From Bacillota bacterium (GTDB lineage: Bacteria > Bacillota > Clostridia > Peptostreptococcales > Anaerovoracaceae): a DNA stretch of 64,000 bases. A program made the translations under genes and the position numbers. Shown here piece after piece: positions 1 to 8,019 of the stretch (its first letter is position 1; each line of letters begins with the position of its first letter). The stretch spans positions 1-64,000 of the forward strand of contig JAFRZB010000033.1 of assembly GCA_017442785.1 (NCBI GenBank). Direction: 5' to 3'. The notes under the pieces were generated by a model. It did no database searches and was not told the DNA's origin. It worked only from the letters and a program-made list of their open reading frames with translations.

Positions 1-93
1 AGATAAGCGATCATATCCACCACTATGGCCATCTAAATACGCCATGACTACATTAAGCTTAAACTCATCTGTATACTTCTTTTTTCCTGACAT
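1..93 (-). CDS. IS3-family transposase OrfA, N-terminal fragment (cut by window edge)
   Basis: Reading the minus strand from the ATG at 93 gives 31 codons, open to the edge. It begins MSGKKKYTDEF and continues with a KLNVV..YLDG..GGYDRLS pattern. That is the start of the helix-turn-helix of IS3/IS150-type OrfA proteins, which bind the element's ends; the catalytic DDE half (OrfB) would lie outside the window. Only the first third of the HTH is seen, so the family call rests on this short match. Whether the element is intact cannot be judged. Confidence 0.6.
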   Translation of the reverse strand, partial: MSGKKKYTDEFKLNVVMAYLDGHSGGYDRLS

Positions 94-100
94 TTCAAAA

Positions 101-132
101 CCCCTTTCATTAGGTTTGTCTAACGAAAGGGG
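101..132. repeat. Hairpin in the insertion-sequence end
   Basis: Bases 101-112 (CCCCTTTCATTA) pair with 121-132 (TAACGAAAGGGG) with one G-T mismatch and an 8-base loop. It sits just upstream of the transposase start, where many elements carry a hairpin that blocks read-through transcription or translation into the transposase. Confidence 0.6.
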
Positions 133-195
133 TTCACTTCAATTTCTGCCCGGGGCTGTTTCTTTGCTCAAAAAAATCTTGCGCGCTTGTGTGAA

Positions 196-225
196 TTGCT
201 TTAAAATATTTTGTTGTGATAAAAT
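196..225 (+). promoter_or_regulatory. Promoter of the amino-sugar operon
   Basis: TTGCTT at 196-201, an 18-bp spacer, and TAAAAT at 220-225 preceded by TGA, which makes an extended -10. The start point would be near 232, right before the ribosome binding site AAAGGAGG at 234-241, so the leader is very short. Confidence 0.5.
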
Positions 226-246
226 AATGTGTTAAAGGAGGCATCC

Positions 247-909
247 ATGTATACCGTCCAAGACCTTTACAGCCTGGAGCATTCGCTCGCAGGCGAGTAT
301 CTTTCAGGATTCACCTATCCCTGGGAAGCCCTCAAGGGCATCAAGGAATTCATCCTTAAGCTGGGCCCCACCCTCAGCAAAGACGAGTACGACGAGGTGT
401 CCGAGAACGTCTGGGTACACAAGACCGCCAAGGTCTTCCCCAGCGCATATCTGGGCGCGCCCTGCATAATAGGGCCCAACACCGAGGTAAGGCACTGCGC
501 GTTCGTGCGCGGCTCCGCCCTGGTGGGCGCGGACTGCGTCGTGGGAAACTCCGTGGAGCTTAAGAACGTCATACTCTTCGACCACGTGCAGACGCCCCAC
601 TACAACTATGTGGGAGACTCCATCCTGGGCTACTACGCCCACATGGGAGCGGGCTCCATTACGTCAAACGTCAAGTCCGACAAGAAGCTCGTAGTGGTGC
701 ACAACGGCACGGAGAACATAGAGACAGGCATCAAGAAGTTCGGCGCCATGCTGGGCGACTACGTGGAAGTGGGCTGCAACAGCGTCTGCAACCCGGGCAC
801 CGTCATAGGAAAGCACAGCAACATCTACCCCACCTCCTGCGTACGCGGAGTGGTGCCTGAGAACAGCATTTACAAGGACAACGGCGTTATAGTCGCAAAG
901 CACGAGTAA
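247..909 (+). CDS. Left-handed beta-helix acetyltransferase, GlmU C-terminal-like (probable glucosamine-1-phosphate N-acetyltransferase)
   Basis: A 220-residue protein; the ATG at 247 is chosen over an upstream in-frame start at 229 because AAAGGAGG lies 5 bases before it. Residues about 55-215 are hexapeptide repeats of a left-handed beta helix. The segment TPHYNYVGDS (H118) followed by GAGSITSNVKSD lines up with the HLTYLGD...GAGTITCNYDG region of GlmU, where the histidine is the catalytic base for acetyl transfer to GlcN-1-phosphate. There is no N-terminal uridylyltransferase domain; residues 1-50 are a short helical extension instead. The next gene makes GlcN-1-phosphate, which fits the role. 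A UDP-sugar transferase function for another amino sugar cannot be excluded. Confidence 0.8.
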   Translation: MYTVQDLYSLEHSLAGEYLSGFTYPWEALKGIKEFILKLGPTLSKDEYDEVSENVWVHKTAKVFPSAYLGAPCIIGPNTEVRHCAFVRGSALVGADCVVGNSVELKNVILFDHVQTPHYNYVGDSILGYYAHMGAGSITSNVKSDKKLVVVHNGTENIETGIKKFGAMLGDYVEVGCNSVCNPGTVIGKHSNIYPTSCVRGVVPENSIYKDNGVIVAKHE

Positions 910-924
910 GAAAGGCATAATACC

Positions 925-2274
925 ATGGGTAAATATTTCGGAACAGACGGCTTCCGCGGAGAAGCAGGCAAGGATCTTACCGTAGAGCACGCCTTTAAGA
1001 TAGGCAGATATCTGGGCAACTACTACAGCAAGGACCACCGCGCCAAGATAGTAATAGGAAAGGACACCAGGCGCTCCAGCTACATGTTTGAGGATGCTCT
1101 CTGCGCGGGCCTTACAGCCTCCGGAGCAGACGCGTATCTTCTGCACGTGACCAGCACCCCGAGCGTCTCCTACATTACCAGGATAGACGATTTCGACTGC
1201 GGCATAATGATCTCCGCCAGCCACAACCCGTACTACGACAACGGCATCAAGCTTATTAACGGCGAAGGCGACAAGATGGAGGAATCCCTGCTGGAGGGCA
1301 TAGAAGCCTATATCGACAGCAACGAGGAGCTCCCCTACGCCACCGGAGCGGACATAGGGCAGACCATAGACTATTCCGCAGGCCGCAACCGCTACATAGG
1401 CTACCTGATCTCCCTTGCGACAAGATCCTACAAGGGCAAGAAGATAGGCCTCGACTGCGCCAACGGCAGCACCTGGCAGATGGCAAAGAGCATATTCGAC
1501 GCCCTGGGCGCCGACACCTACGTGCTTGCAAACCACCCCGACGGGCTTAACATCAACGTTGACTGCGGATCTACGCATATAAGCAAGCTCCGCGGCTTTG
1601 TGGTTGAGAACGGCCTGGACGCGGGCTTCGCCTTCGACGGCGACGCGGACCGCTGCCTTGCCGTGGACGAAAAGGGCGAGATAGTAAACGGAGACCATAT
1701 CATGTATCTCTCCGCAAGGTACATGAAGGAGAAGGGAACTCTCGGCGACTCAAAAGTAGTTACAACAGTAATGTCCAACATGGGCCTGTACAAGGCTCTC
1801 GATGAGATAGGCATAGGCTACGAGCAGACACCCGTAGGCGACAAGTATGTTGCCGAGAACATGAAGAAGAACGGCCACCTGATAGGCGGAGAGCAGTCCG
1901 GACACATAATCTTCTGGCGCTACGCCACAACGGGCGACGGACTCATTACTGCCATCAAGGTGATGGAGGCCATGCTGGAGATGAAGATGCCGCTCTCAAA
2001 GCTTGCCGCTCCCATGAAGATGTACCCGCAGGTGCTCAAGAACGTCGTAGTAGACGACAAGGACGGCACCCTTGCGGATCCCGCCGTCATAGCGGCCGTG
2101 GAGAAGGCGAAGAAGGAGCTCGGAAACAGCGGACGCGTGCTTCTGAGGAAGTCCGGCACGGAACCGCTCCTTCGCGTAATGTCCGAGGCGCTCAACGCAG
2201 CCGACTGCGAGGCCAAGGTGGACGACATCATAGAGTCCATGCGCGCCAGCGGCCACCTGATCAGGATAAAATAA
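925..2274 (+). CDS. glmM: Phosphoglucosamine mutase
   Basis: 449 residues, the normal family length. It converts glucosamine-6-phosphate to glucosamine-1-phosphate in UDP-GlcNAc and peptidoglycan precursor synthesis, in the cytoplasm. The start MGKYFGTDGFRGEAG is the family hallmark. The phosphoserine loop SASHNP places the catalytic Ser at 99, the metal loop DGDADR is near residue 240, the sugar-binding loop GEQSGH near 320, and the phosphate-binding loop RKSGTEPLLR near 410. It starts 15 bp after the acetyltransferase, so the two consecutive steps of the pathway are co-transcribed. Confidence 0.95.
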   Translation: MGKYFGTDGFRGEAGKDLTVEHAFKIGRYLGNYYSKDHRAKIVIGKDTRRSSYMFEDALCAGLTASGADAYLLHVTSTPSVSYITRIDDFDCGIMISASHNPYYDNGIKLINGEGDKMEESLLEGIEAYIDSNEELPYATGADIGQTIDYSAGRNRYIGYLISLATRSYKGKKIGLDCANGSTWQMAKSIFDALGADTYVLANHPDGLNINVDCGSTHISKLRGFVVENGLDAGFAFDGDADRCLAVDEKGEIVNGDHIMYLSARYMKEKGTLGDSKVVTTVMSNMGLYKALDEIGIGYEQTPVGDKYVAENMKKNGHLIGGEQSGHIIFWRYATTGDGLITAIKVMEAMLEMKMPLSKLAAPMKMYPQVLKNVVVDDKDGTLADPAVIAAVEKAKKELGNSGRVLLRKSGTEPLLRVMSEALNAADCEAKVDDIIESMRASGHLIRIK

Positions 2275-2304
2275 AGTTACAAATACAGTTACAGGAGGTA
2301 TTAA

Positions 2305-3033
2305 ATGTTTCATGTAACCATCAAGGATACCTACGACGAGGTATCGAAGGAAGCCTTCAAGATAATGAAGAGCGTCCTTAACGGAGACCACACACCGGTG
2401 CTCGGCCTTGCTACAGGCTCCTCTCCCGTAGGGCTTTATCAGGAGATGATAAAGGACCACAAGGAGAACGGCACCAGCTACAAGGACATCCTTACATTCA
2501 ATCTCGACGAGTACATCGGTCTTCCCAGAGACCACAGGGAGAGCTACTGGACCTTCATGCACCAGAACCTCTTCAACTACATCGACATCCCGGATGAGAA
2601 CGTCCACGTTCCTCTGGGCTGCGGCGAGGATCCCGAGGCGGACTGCAGGGCCTACGAGGACGAGCTCTCCAGGCACATCGTAGACGTCCAGGTGCTGGGC
2701 ATAGGAAGCGACGGACATATCGCCTTCAACGAGCCGGGCTGCCCGTTCGATTCCCTGACCCACCTGATGGACCTTACCGAGCAGACCAGGCGCGACAACG
2801 CCAGGTTCTTCGACGGAGACATCACCCAGGTGCCCACCAAAGCCGCTACCATGGGCCTTGCGAGCATCATGAGAGCAAGGAAGATAATAATGATCGCCAC
2901 AGGCGAGAACAAGGCAGACGCCATAAAGGGCATGATGAAGGGTCCCATGACCGTCGACTGCCCCGCTTCCATACTGCAGGCTCACCCCGAGGTCTACGTG
3001 TTCCTCGACAAGGCAGCCGCAAGCAAGCTGTAA
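2305..3033 (+). CDS. nagB: Glucosamine-6-phosphate deaminase
   Basis: 242 residues, typical of short Gram-positive NagB proteins without the allosteric C-terminal tail. It interconverts glucosamine-6-phosphate and fructose-6-phosphate plus ammonia. Visible are the phosphate loop LGLATGSSPVG (33-43), the catalytic FNLDEY with D68, and GIGSDGHIAFNEPG with D136, H138 and E143. The ribosome binding site AGGAGG at 2293-2298 supports the start. It closes the operon, 30 bp after glmM and directly before a terminator. Being linked to GlmM and the acetyltransferase rather than to nagA suggests exchange between glycolysis and the UDP-GlcNAc pool. Confidence 0.95.
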   Translation: MFHVTIKDTYDEVSKEAFKIMKSVLNGDHTPVLGLATGSSPVGLYQEMIKDHKENGTSYKDILTFNLDEYIGLPRDHRESYWTFMHQNLFNYIDIPDENVHVPLGCGEDPEADCRAYEDELSRHIVDVQVLGIGSDGHIAFNEPGCPFDSLTHLMDLTEQTRRDNARFFDGDITQVPTKAATMGLASIMRARKIIMIATGENKADAIKGMMKGPMTVDCPASILQAHPEVYVFLDKAAASKL

Positions 3034-3050
3034 GAACAGGCAATAAAATA

Positions 3051-3083
3051 CCCCCGCACCTTTGATGATGCGGGGGACTTTTT
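3051..3083. terminator. Rho-independent terminator shared by nagB and the convergent lipoprotein gene
   Basis: Stem CCCCCGCA (3051-3058) and TGCGGGGG (3069-3076) with a 10-base loop and a T-run at 3079-3083. The minus-strand gene ends at 3082, inside the T-run, and the A-rich 5' flank gives U residues in the other direction, so it can work both ways. Confidence 0.9.
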
Positions 3084-3939
3084 ATTTTGTGAGGGACCTG
3101 ATAAAGCCGGCGTCTTCCGAGCCGTCCGCCAGGACGCTTAACGGCGAACTGATGACGAAGAACTCTGCCCCGGGGTCCGGCTGACTGAGCAGAAGCAGGT
3201 AGCGCTTACCAACTTCCATGGAGCCCTTTAAGGCCACTACCATGGTCTCGCCTTTGACCTCACCTTTCAGGCTCTCAACGAGATCGAAACTGTATACCGT
3301 CCTTCCGGGGCTGTCGTCCGAGACCACGGCCTTGATATCTGCAGCAAGCACATTGGAGGAATACTCAAAGATCTCCCTGAGGTCCTCCGACCTGCAGTAA
3401 TCGCCGGTGACCGAAGCATCTCCCGCGAACGGGTGCTTTGCGGCATAGTCACTGATATGAGCCCTGACAGCCTCCATGGAGGCAAATGAAAGGTCGGACG
3501 CGCGCTCGCAGACCACGCGGCCTCCGTCTTCATAAACTGTTATGCCGACGGAATAGAAGTCCTTCTGCTCAAAGACAGAGGCATACTGCCTGCAGAACAG
3601 GACGTACTCCTTTCCGGCAGAAAAGATATCGGAGCTTATGGCTCTGAACTCCGTTATGCCGGGATCATACTCTCCCTGATATACGTTTTGTATGTCGAAG
3701 CTCAGAACCGCAGTGCTGTATTCATCGTTATGTGAGACCCCGGTGCATGTACCCGAAAGGATAACCGGCATGTCTTCTATTATACGGTCGAACGGCACCC
3801 GGACAGAGCTTGTCTGAACGTCCGAAGGATCTGCATTATTCGTCCCGTTCTGCGGAGACGCAGCAGTGTTTCTGCCCGCGCAGGAAGGCAGCGCGATCAA
3901 AAGCACTGACAGAAAAACGCACAAAATTGTTTTTTTCAT
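3082..3939 (-). CDS. Lipoprotein with two related beta-type domains
   Basis: 285 residues with an N-terminal lipoprotein signal ending LPSC (C20), so it should be anchored outside the membrane. Two segments, residues about 58-118 and 197-253, share the same pattern: an initial beta strand, SFD or YSFD, then a GE pair, then a GK.Y.L...Q strand. This looks like an internal duplication of a small beta domain of the kind often found in Firmicutes lipoproteins of unknown function. A clear ribosome binding site (AAGGAGG at 3947-3953) supports the start. It follows the radical SAM gene by 24 bp and probably shares its transcript. Function unknown. Confidence 0.75.
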   Translation of the reverse strand: MKKTILCVFLSVLLIALPSCAGRNTAASPQNGTNNADPSDVQTSSVRVPFDRIIEDMPVILSGTCTGVSHNDEYSTAVLSFDIQNVYQGEYDPGITEFRAISSDIFSAGKEYVLFCRQYASVFEQKDFYSVGITVYEDGGRVVCERASDLSFASMEAVRAHISDYAAKHPFAGDASVTGDYCRSEDLREIFEYSSNVLAADIKAVVSDDSPGRTVYSFDLVESLKGEVKGETMVVALKGSMEVGKRYLLLLSQPDPGAEFFVISSPLSVLADGSEDAGFIRSLTK

Positions 3940-3963
3940 TGGAGGACCTCCTTACGGCAGCTG

Positions 3964-4866
3964 TTATACATACCCTAATATTATACCTTCTTCGCCTTTT
4001 TTTGCAGGCAGTCTGTCCAAGATCCCTGAAAGCTCCGCGCGCCTTGCGGAAAGCTCCGAGAGCAGCCTCTCCTTATCCCCGGGAAGGCGGCCTTTCAGCC
4101 CGGAAATGTTGGAAGGATGGGTGCTGTAGTAGCGACTGTTTTTCAGTTCAAGCCCGGAAAGCAGCGTTTCCTCCTCGTCCAGGTACTCTCCTATGGTGCT
4201 GTCCCTGAACTTTCCGCTCCTCATGTCCTCATAGAGCGGCGCCCCGGGGCTTGCATGGATGGTCCCGGTGAAGACCGTGTTCGGCTGGGCGGCGTTGAGG
4301 AGCCCTGCGGTGGCCTCCGCGTTCTTTTTGCCCAGGCCTCTTCCTGCTGCGCCGAAGATGACGTTGGCGCCGTATTCTATGCCGGCGTCAGTGAGCCTTT
4401 TGAGCTCGTATTCCGCCTGAACCGCGGTGTAGCCCTTGCCGAGGATCTCAAGGGCCTCGTCCAGGCCGCTCTCGACGCCTATGTTGAGGTCGTTTATCCC
4501 GAGGGCGCGCAGCCTCTTAAGTTCCGCGTCCGTCTTTGTCTGTATGTTCTTTACGGAGGCGTACATGGCTATGGTCTGCACGGCGGGCATGTACCTGTGT
4601 ATGGCCTCCGCTATTTCCGTCAGCCTGTCCGCGCTGAGGCAGAACGGGTCCCCGTGCTCCAGGAAGACCCTCTTTGTGTCCGGATAGAGCCTTCCGGCCT
4701 CGATTATGTCCGCCAGAACGTCCTCGAAGGGGTCCGTGGTAAAGGGCGTGCCGCGGTACATGGTGCAGAAGGTGCACTTTCCGTGGGAACAGCCCCTTGT
4801 CACCTGCAGCAGAAAGGACCGTGCCTCGTAAGGTGGGCGGTAAGTTATAGTTTCGTACTCTCTCAT
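3964..4866 (-). CDS. Radical SAM protein (Elp3/MiaB/NifB-type core)
   Basis: 300 residues. RGCSHGKCTFC provides the [4Fe-4S]-binding cysteines C26, C31 and C34 with CX4CX2C spacing, one residue longer than the classic CX3CX2C but common in this uncharacterised radical SAM group. The glycine-rich SAM-binding strand and a later IGVESG motif near residue 130 fit a TIM-barrel core; there is no B12 domain, no TRAM domain and no SPASM-like extra cysteine cluster. It should cleave S-adenosylmethionine to generate a radical, substrate unknown. First gene of a pair with the lipoprotein downstream. Confidence 0.85.
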   Translation of the reverse strand: MREYETITYRPPYEARSFLLQVTRGCSHGKCTFCTMYRGTPFTTDPFEDVLADIIEAGRLYPDTKRVFLEHGDPFCLSADRLTEIAEAIHRYMPAVQTIAMYASVKNIQTKTDAELKRLRALGINDLNIGVESGLDEALEILGKGYTAVQAEYELKRLTDAGIEYGANVIFGAAGRGLGKKNAEATAGLLNAAQPNTVFTGTIHASPGAPLYEDMRSGKFRDSTIGEYLDEEETLLSGLELKNSRYYSTHPSNISGLKGRLPGDKERLLSELSARRAELSGILDRLPAKKGEEGIILGYV

Positions 4867-5021
4867 GGGTCCTCCTTAAGGATGCAGCGGAAAAAGGCCG
4901 ATTTCAGAGGCCTGTGTCCGACGCAGGCAGAAGGCTCAGCGTGAAGCCGCGCAGCGCGCTGAGAAAACGCGTGACAGCCATTCAGGCTGGAAGATGTCTG
5001 CGGGGATCGGCGGGACCTGCC

Positions 5022-5798
5022 CTATTTCCGCAGGGCCTTTAGTCTTTGCTCCGTAAGCTCCGCTATCTGCGTCCAGAGCGTCTTAAGCTGCCTCTTGTGC
5101 GTGCAGAGCTTTTCCGTGCAGTTTGCGCAGCGCAGGTATTCGTTGGTGACCGGCGAGAAACGCTCAGGATGCCTGTAGAAGGTTATCTCCCAGCGTATGA
5201 GCAGCGCCACCGACAGGATCAGAAGCCCCCAGGTATAGGTGCTGCGCACGAAGAACAGCGGCGTGAACATCATGGCGTAGTCCCAGTTGTATATCCTGCA
5301 GGAGCTGCAGCACTTGTTCTTGAGGAACCAGGTCTGGAAGGGGCAGAAGAAGAGTATGCATATCATGTCGCACACGGAATAGGCCACGCTCAGCAGCAGC
5401 ATTATGCCGTCGTCCAGCACGCCCATCATGTGCAGCGCCCCGAAAATGCCGTTGAATACTATCCATACCAGGGCAACAAGCACGGTGGCGTTGTTCTCCT
5501 GTATGGATATGCTGGTCTCTCCGGACTTGATGTAGTTCTGCGCGAACTGCTTCTGGCTGCCGGGGCTTTCAAGGCGCGAGGGGAAGAACCTCAGCAGCAT
5601 CTCCAGCGTAAACACGGCGCAGATTATGACGACTATGGCAGGCTCTCTGTTAAGTATGACAGCGATGTCCTCACCGTAGCGCACCTTGTAGATGATGTAC
5701 ATCACAAGAAGGGCCGCAAAAAGCGCAGAACGGTAAGCGAGCCTCACATAATGCAGCACGCTTACCGGTGTCAGCTTGATCTTTCTTTTATTTTGCAT
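5022..5798 (-). CDS. Multi-spanning membrane protein with cysteine clusters, unknown function
   Basis: 258 residues with about six hydrophobic segments (roughly 22-36, 53-68, 104-125, 130-155, 175-203). Two cysteine groups stand out: a C...KCCSSC run around residues 150-166 in a loop, and CANCTEKLC near 226-234 in the hydrophilic tail, both able to hold a metal or an iron-sulfur cluster. Its start overlaps the stop of the flavodoxin-like gene by one base (TGATG), so the two are translationally coupled. With that redox partner, a membrane electron-transfer role is a reasonable guess but not shown. I do not recognise a named family. Confidence 0.75.
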   Translation of the reverse strand: MQNKRKIKLTPVSVLHYVRLAYRSALFAALLVMYIIYKVRYGEDIAVILNREPAIVVIICAVFTLEMLLRFFPSRLESPGSQKQFAQNYIKSGETSISIQENNATVLVALVWIVFNGIFGALHMMGVLDDGIMLLLSVAYSVCDMICILFFCPFQTWFLKNKCCSSCRIYNWDYAMMFTPLFFVRSTYTWGLLILSVALLIRWEITFYRHPERFSPVTNEYLRCANCTEKLCTHKRQLKTLWTQIAELTEQRLKALRK

Positions 5799-6364
5799 CA
5801 GAAGTCTTCTGCTTTGATGTGAGCTATGGCGTTCTCCATGATGGCGGGAACGTCCGCGCCTTCGGCATCCAGGCCCTCTACCTTAATGAGGTGGGTCTCC
5901 TTGATGCCCCAGAAGAACTCAGCCAGCTCCTTTACATAGCCGTAGCCGAAGCTGTCGTTTACTATGGTGCCGCCGGAGGTGGTGACATAGAACAGCTTGC
6001 TTGCCTTGCAGAGCGGAATGACGGAGTTGTTGGGGCCGTATTCGAACGCTATGTTGACTATGTTGATGGTCTCGATGTATATCTTGAGGATGGCCGGGAA
6101 GGACAGATCCCAGTACGGAGCGGCGAAGATTATAATGTCCGCGTCCGCGAACTGCCTTGCGTAATTGAAGGTGTCGTCCCAGAGCTCGCCCGCCTCAAGG
6201 AGTATGCTCCTGTCTACGAGCGGGAGTCCGTAGAGCGGCTTGATGCGCTCCTTCTCCAGGAATACTTCCGTAACGTTTCCGCCGAGCTTTTTGGCAAGCT
6301 GCCTGGCGAGCTTGATGGTCCTTGACTTTTTACGGACGCATGAGTTTACCAGTAAGATCTCCAT
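5798..6364 (-). CDS. Flavodoxin-fold NAD(P)H oxidoreductase
   Basis: 188 residues. The N-terminal beta strand MEILLVNSC followed by KSRTIKLA is the FMN phosphate-binding loop of the flavodoxin-2 family, and APYWDLSFPAILK near residue 82 and TTSGG near 129 are the two other flavin-contacting loops of the AcpD/MdaB/quinone-reductase group. Expected reaction: NAD(P)H-driven two-electron reduction of a quinone or similar acceptor, in the cytoplasm. First gene of a two-gene unit with the cysteine-containing membrane protein. Confidence 0.85.
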   Translation of the reverse strand: MEILLVNSCVRKKSRTIKLARQLAKKLGGNVTEVFLEKERIKPLYGLPLVDRSILLEAGELWDDTFNYARQFADADIIIFAAPYWDLSFPAILKIYIETINIVNIAFEYGPNNSVIPLCKASKLFYVTTSGGTIVNDSFGYGYVKELAEFFWGIKETHLIKVEGLDAEGADVPAIMENAIAHIKAEDF

Positions 6365-6403
6365 ATGGTCCTCCTAACTGAAAGAAGCTTTCTGTACCTT
6401 TAT

Positions 6404-6409
6404 ATTATA
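6404..6409 (-). promoter_or_regulatory. Probable -10 box of the oxidoreductase/membrane-protein unit
   Basis: Minus-strand TATAAT at 6409-6404, 40 bp before the start codon, with an AGGAGG-like site between. No convincing -35 box at 16-18 bp; a T-rich stretch precedes it. Confidence 0.35.
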
Positions 6410-6456
6410 CGATATATCTGACAAAAAAACATCAGGCAATGTGATTTTTTCGCAGT

Positions 6457-8019
6457 TCAGCTGCGTCTGATCGCTTCTGCGGTGCCGTCCGGGCCGAAAC
6501 GGAAGCTGTAGCGGAAGTAACGGAGGTCGTCACCGTATTGCAGTTGCAGTACGAAGGTGCCGTTTTCTGCCCATCCTCCGGAGGCGAAACACCCGAGCGG
6601 GTCTCCTCCGTAGACCTTTGAGTAGCCTTCTGCGGGCATCTTTGGCCTCTGCGTGTTCCTTTCGAAGGCTCCGCCGAGACCGTACTGCAGATAGCACCTG
6701 CGGCTGCCCTGCTCTATGCGCACGAGAGCGTTCTTAAAGTCGAAGCCCGCGGCCGTTATGCCGTCGCAGGGCTCCTTAAGGACGTACCTTCCGGCAAGGG
6801 CGTCCTCGCCGTCCGCGTGCGCCGAAAGGCCCTCCGGCGCGGTGGACCACTCCTTAAAGCACTTCTCCATGGCGGCAAGGCCCTCCGGATCTTCGGGAAG
6901 CGCCGCTCCGTAGAGCCTTTTTACTATGAAGTCCCTTACGATCTGCGGCATTTTGGTGCCTTCGGCGGCGAGATGGGTGTTCATAGAGGTGTAGACCACC
7001 ACCAGACCCTCCTCGGGCACTGCCACCGCGGCCTGCCCGGAGCCTCCCAGCAGCGAGAAGCCTCCGAAGGGGTTCCTCCATATCTGCATGCCGTAGCCGT
7101 AGGCGTGGAACTCGTCGCGGCCCTCCTCCATCCAGGTGGGCATGAGCATGGACGTGGCCTCCGTCACAAGCTCCTCCGAAAGCAGCTGCCTGCCCTCCCA
7201 GCGTCCCTTTTGCAGAAGGAAGAGCGCGAACTTGCAGAGATCCTTTGCCGTGGTGACGCTGGTGGAGCCGTCAAGATAGGTCTCCACATAGTCGTACATG
7301 CCGCGGGAAGGCGCCTCGAGGCTCCAGCCGTCCTTCATGGTCTCCTGCGCGTTGAAAAGGTCTACCTTAAGCGGCTCAAAGAGCCTGGGCCTCAGGTAGT
7401 TTATGAAATCCTCGCCGGCCACCCTGGTAACAAGGCGTATCAGGAGCTCCGGCACGGTGTTTACGTAGTGGAAGCGCGTCCCGGGCTTGTACTCCACCGG
7501 CAGCGAGAAGAATATCTGCGTAAGGCTCATTCCCTTTGGATCGAAGGGGAGGTCCTTCATCTTTTCCCTCTGGGTAAAGGGTATCATCCCCAGGCCGTAG
7601 CGGGATGCGTGGAAAATGGTGAGCGCGTCCTGAAACTGCCCCACGGACATGTTGAGCGTCTGCCTGAGGGTAAGCTCCCTAAGCTCCTTTGGGCAGTCCG
7701 CAGGGACGTCCTCCTTAAACCAGTCCGCAATGCGGTCCTCAAAGCTCAGCTTTCCCTCCTGCACAAGGAAGAGAACGGCAAGGGCTATGACGCTCTTCAT
7801 GGTGGAATAGACCCTGCGGGGCGAAAGATCGGTAAACGGAAGGGCGGATCCGCCTGCAACTGAAAATCCGTTGCGGAAAATATGGAGCGAATGGACGTTC
7901 TCTCCGGTGGCTTTGATGGCCTCAAGGCACTCCAGTATGTCCCTGCTTGATATTCCCTGGCTCTCGGGCGTTCGCTTTTCGAACTCCCCGTCTATCATCC
8001 TGATGTCCTGTGTCTTCAT
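6457..8019 (-). CDS. Serine hydrolase of the beta-lactamase / penicillin-binding-protein-like family
   Basis: 520 residues. The active-site SxxK motif is STMK with S72 and K75, and the second motif YVN lies near residue 187 (FHYVNT); a G-rich LLGGSG near 340 is the likely third box. There is no signal peptide, so unlike true penicillin-binding proteins it should stay in the cytoplasm, like many class C-type esterases. The C-terminal 150 residues form an extra beta-rich region. Its start overlaps the stop of the CCA-adding enzyme gene by 4 bases (ATGA), so it is translationally coupled to it. Substrate unknown. Confidence 0.85.
   Translation of the reverse strand: MKTQDIRMIDGEFEKRTPESQGISSRDILECLEAIKATGENVHSLHIFRNGFSVAGGSALPFTDLSPRRVYSTMKSVIALAVLFLVQEGKLSFEDRIADWFKEDVPADCPKELRELTLRQTLNMSVGQFQDALTIFHASRYGLGMIPFTQREKMKDLPFDPKGMSLTQIFFSLPVEYKPGTRFHYVNTVPELLIRLVTRVAGEDFINYLRPRLFEPLKVDLFNAQETMKDGWSLEAPSRGMYDYVETYLDGSTSVTTAKDLCKFALFLLQKGRWEGRQLLSEELVTEATSMLMPTWMEEGRDEFHAYGYGMQIWRNPFGGFSLLGGSGQAAVAVPEEGLVVVYTSMNTHLAAEGTKMPQIVRDFIVKRLYGAALPEDPEGLAAMEKCFKEWSTAPEGLSAHADGEDALAGRYVLKEPCDGITAAGFDFKNALVRIEQGSRRCYLQYGLGGAFERNTQRPKMPAEGYSKVYGGDPLGCFASGGWAENGTFVLQLQYGDDLRYFRYSFRFGPDGTAEAIRRS

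Larger units (their letters stand above)
1..142 (-). mobile_element. Terminal part of an IS3-like insertion sequence
   Basis: The transposase start at 93 lies about 50 bp inside a sequence that, read on the minus strand, begins near 142 with TGAAGTGAACCCC, which resembles the terminal inverted repeats of IS150-group elements. The other end is outside the window, so the boundary near 142 is an inference from the position of the gene and the look of the end, not from a repeat comparison. The sequence from about 143 on is ordinary AT-rich promoter DNA of the next operon. Confidence 0.5.

Noticed and set aside
44..235. Plus-strand frame of 63 codons at the left edge
   Set aside because: It runs antisense through the transposase start and through promoter DNA, without ribosome site or recognisable protein.
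664..1698. Long open frame antisense to glmM, and similar ones at 1996-2985, 14171-15538, 28560-30257 and 38675-40282
   Set aside because: They are mirror frames of genes with strong family matches, have low-complexity Val/His/Tyr/Ala-rich translations and no ribosome binding sites. They follow from the GC-rich third positions of the real genes.
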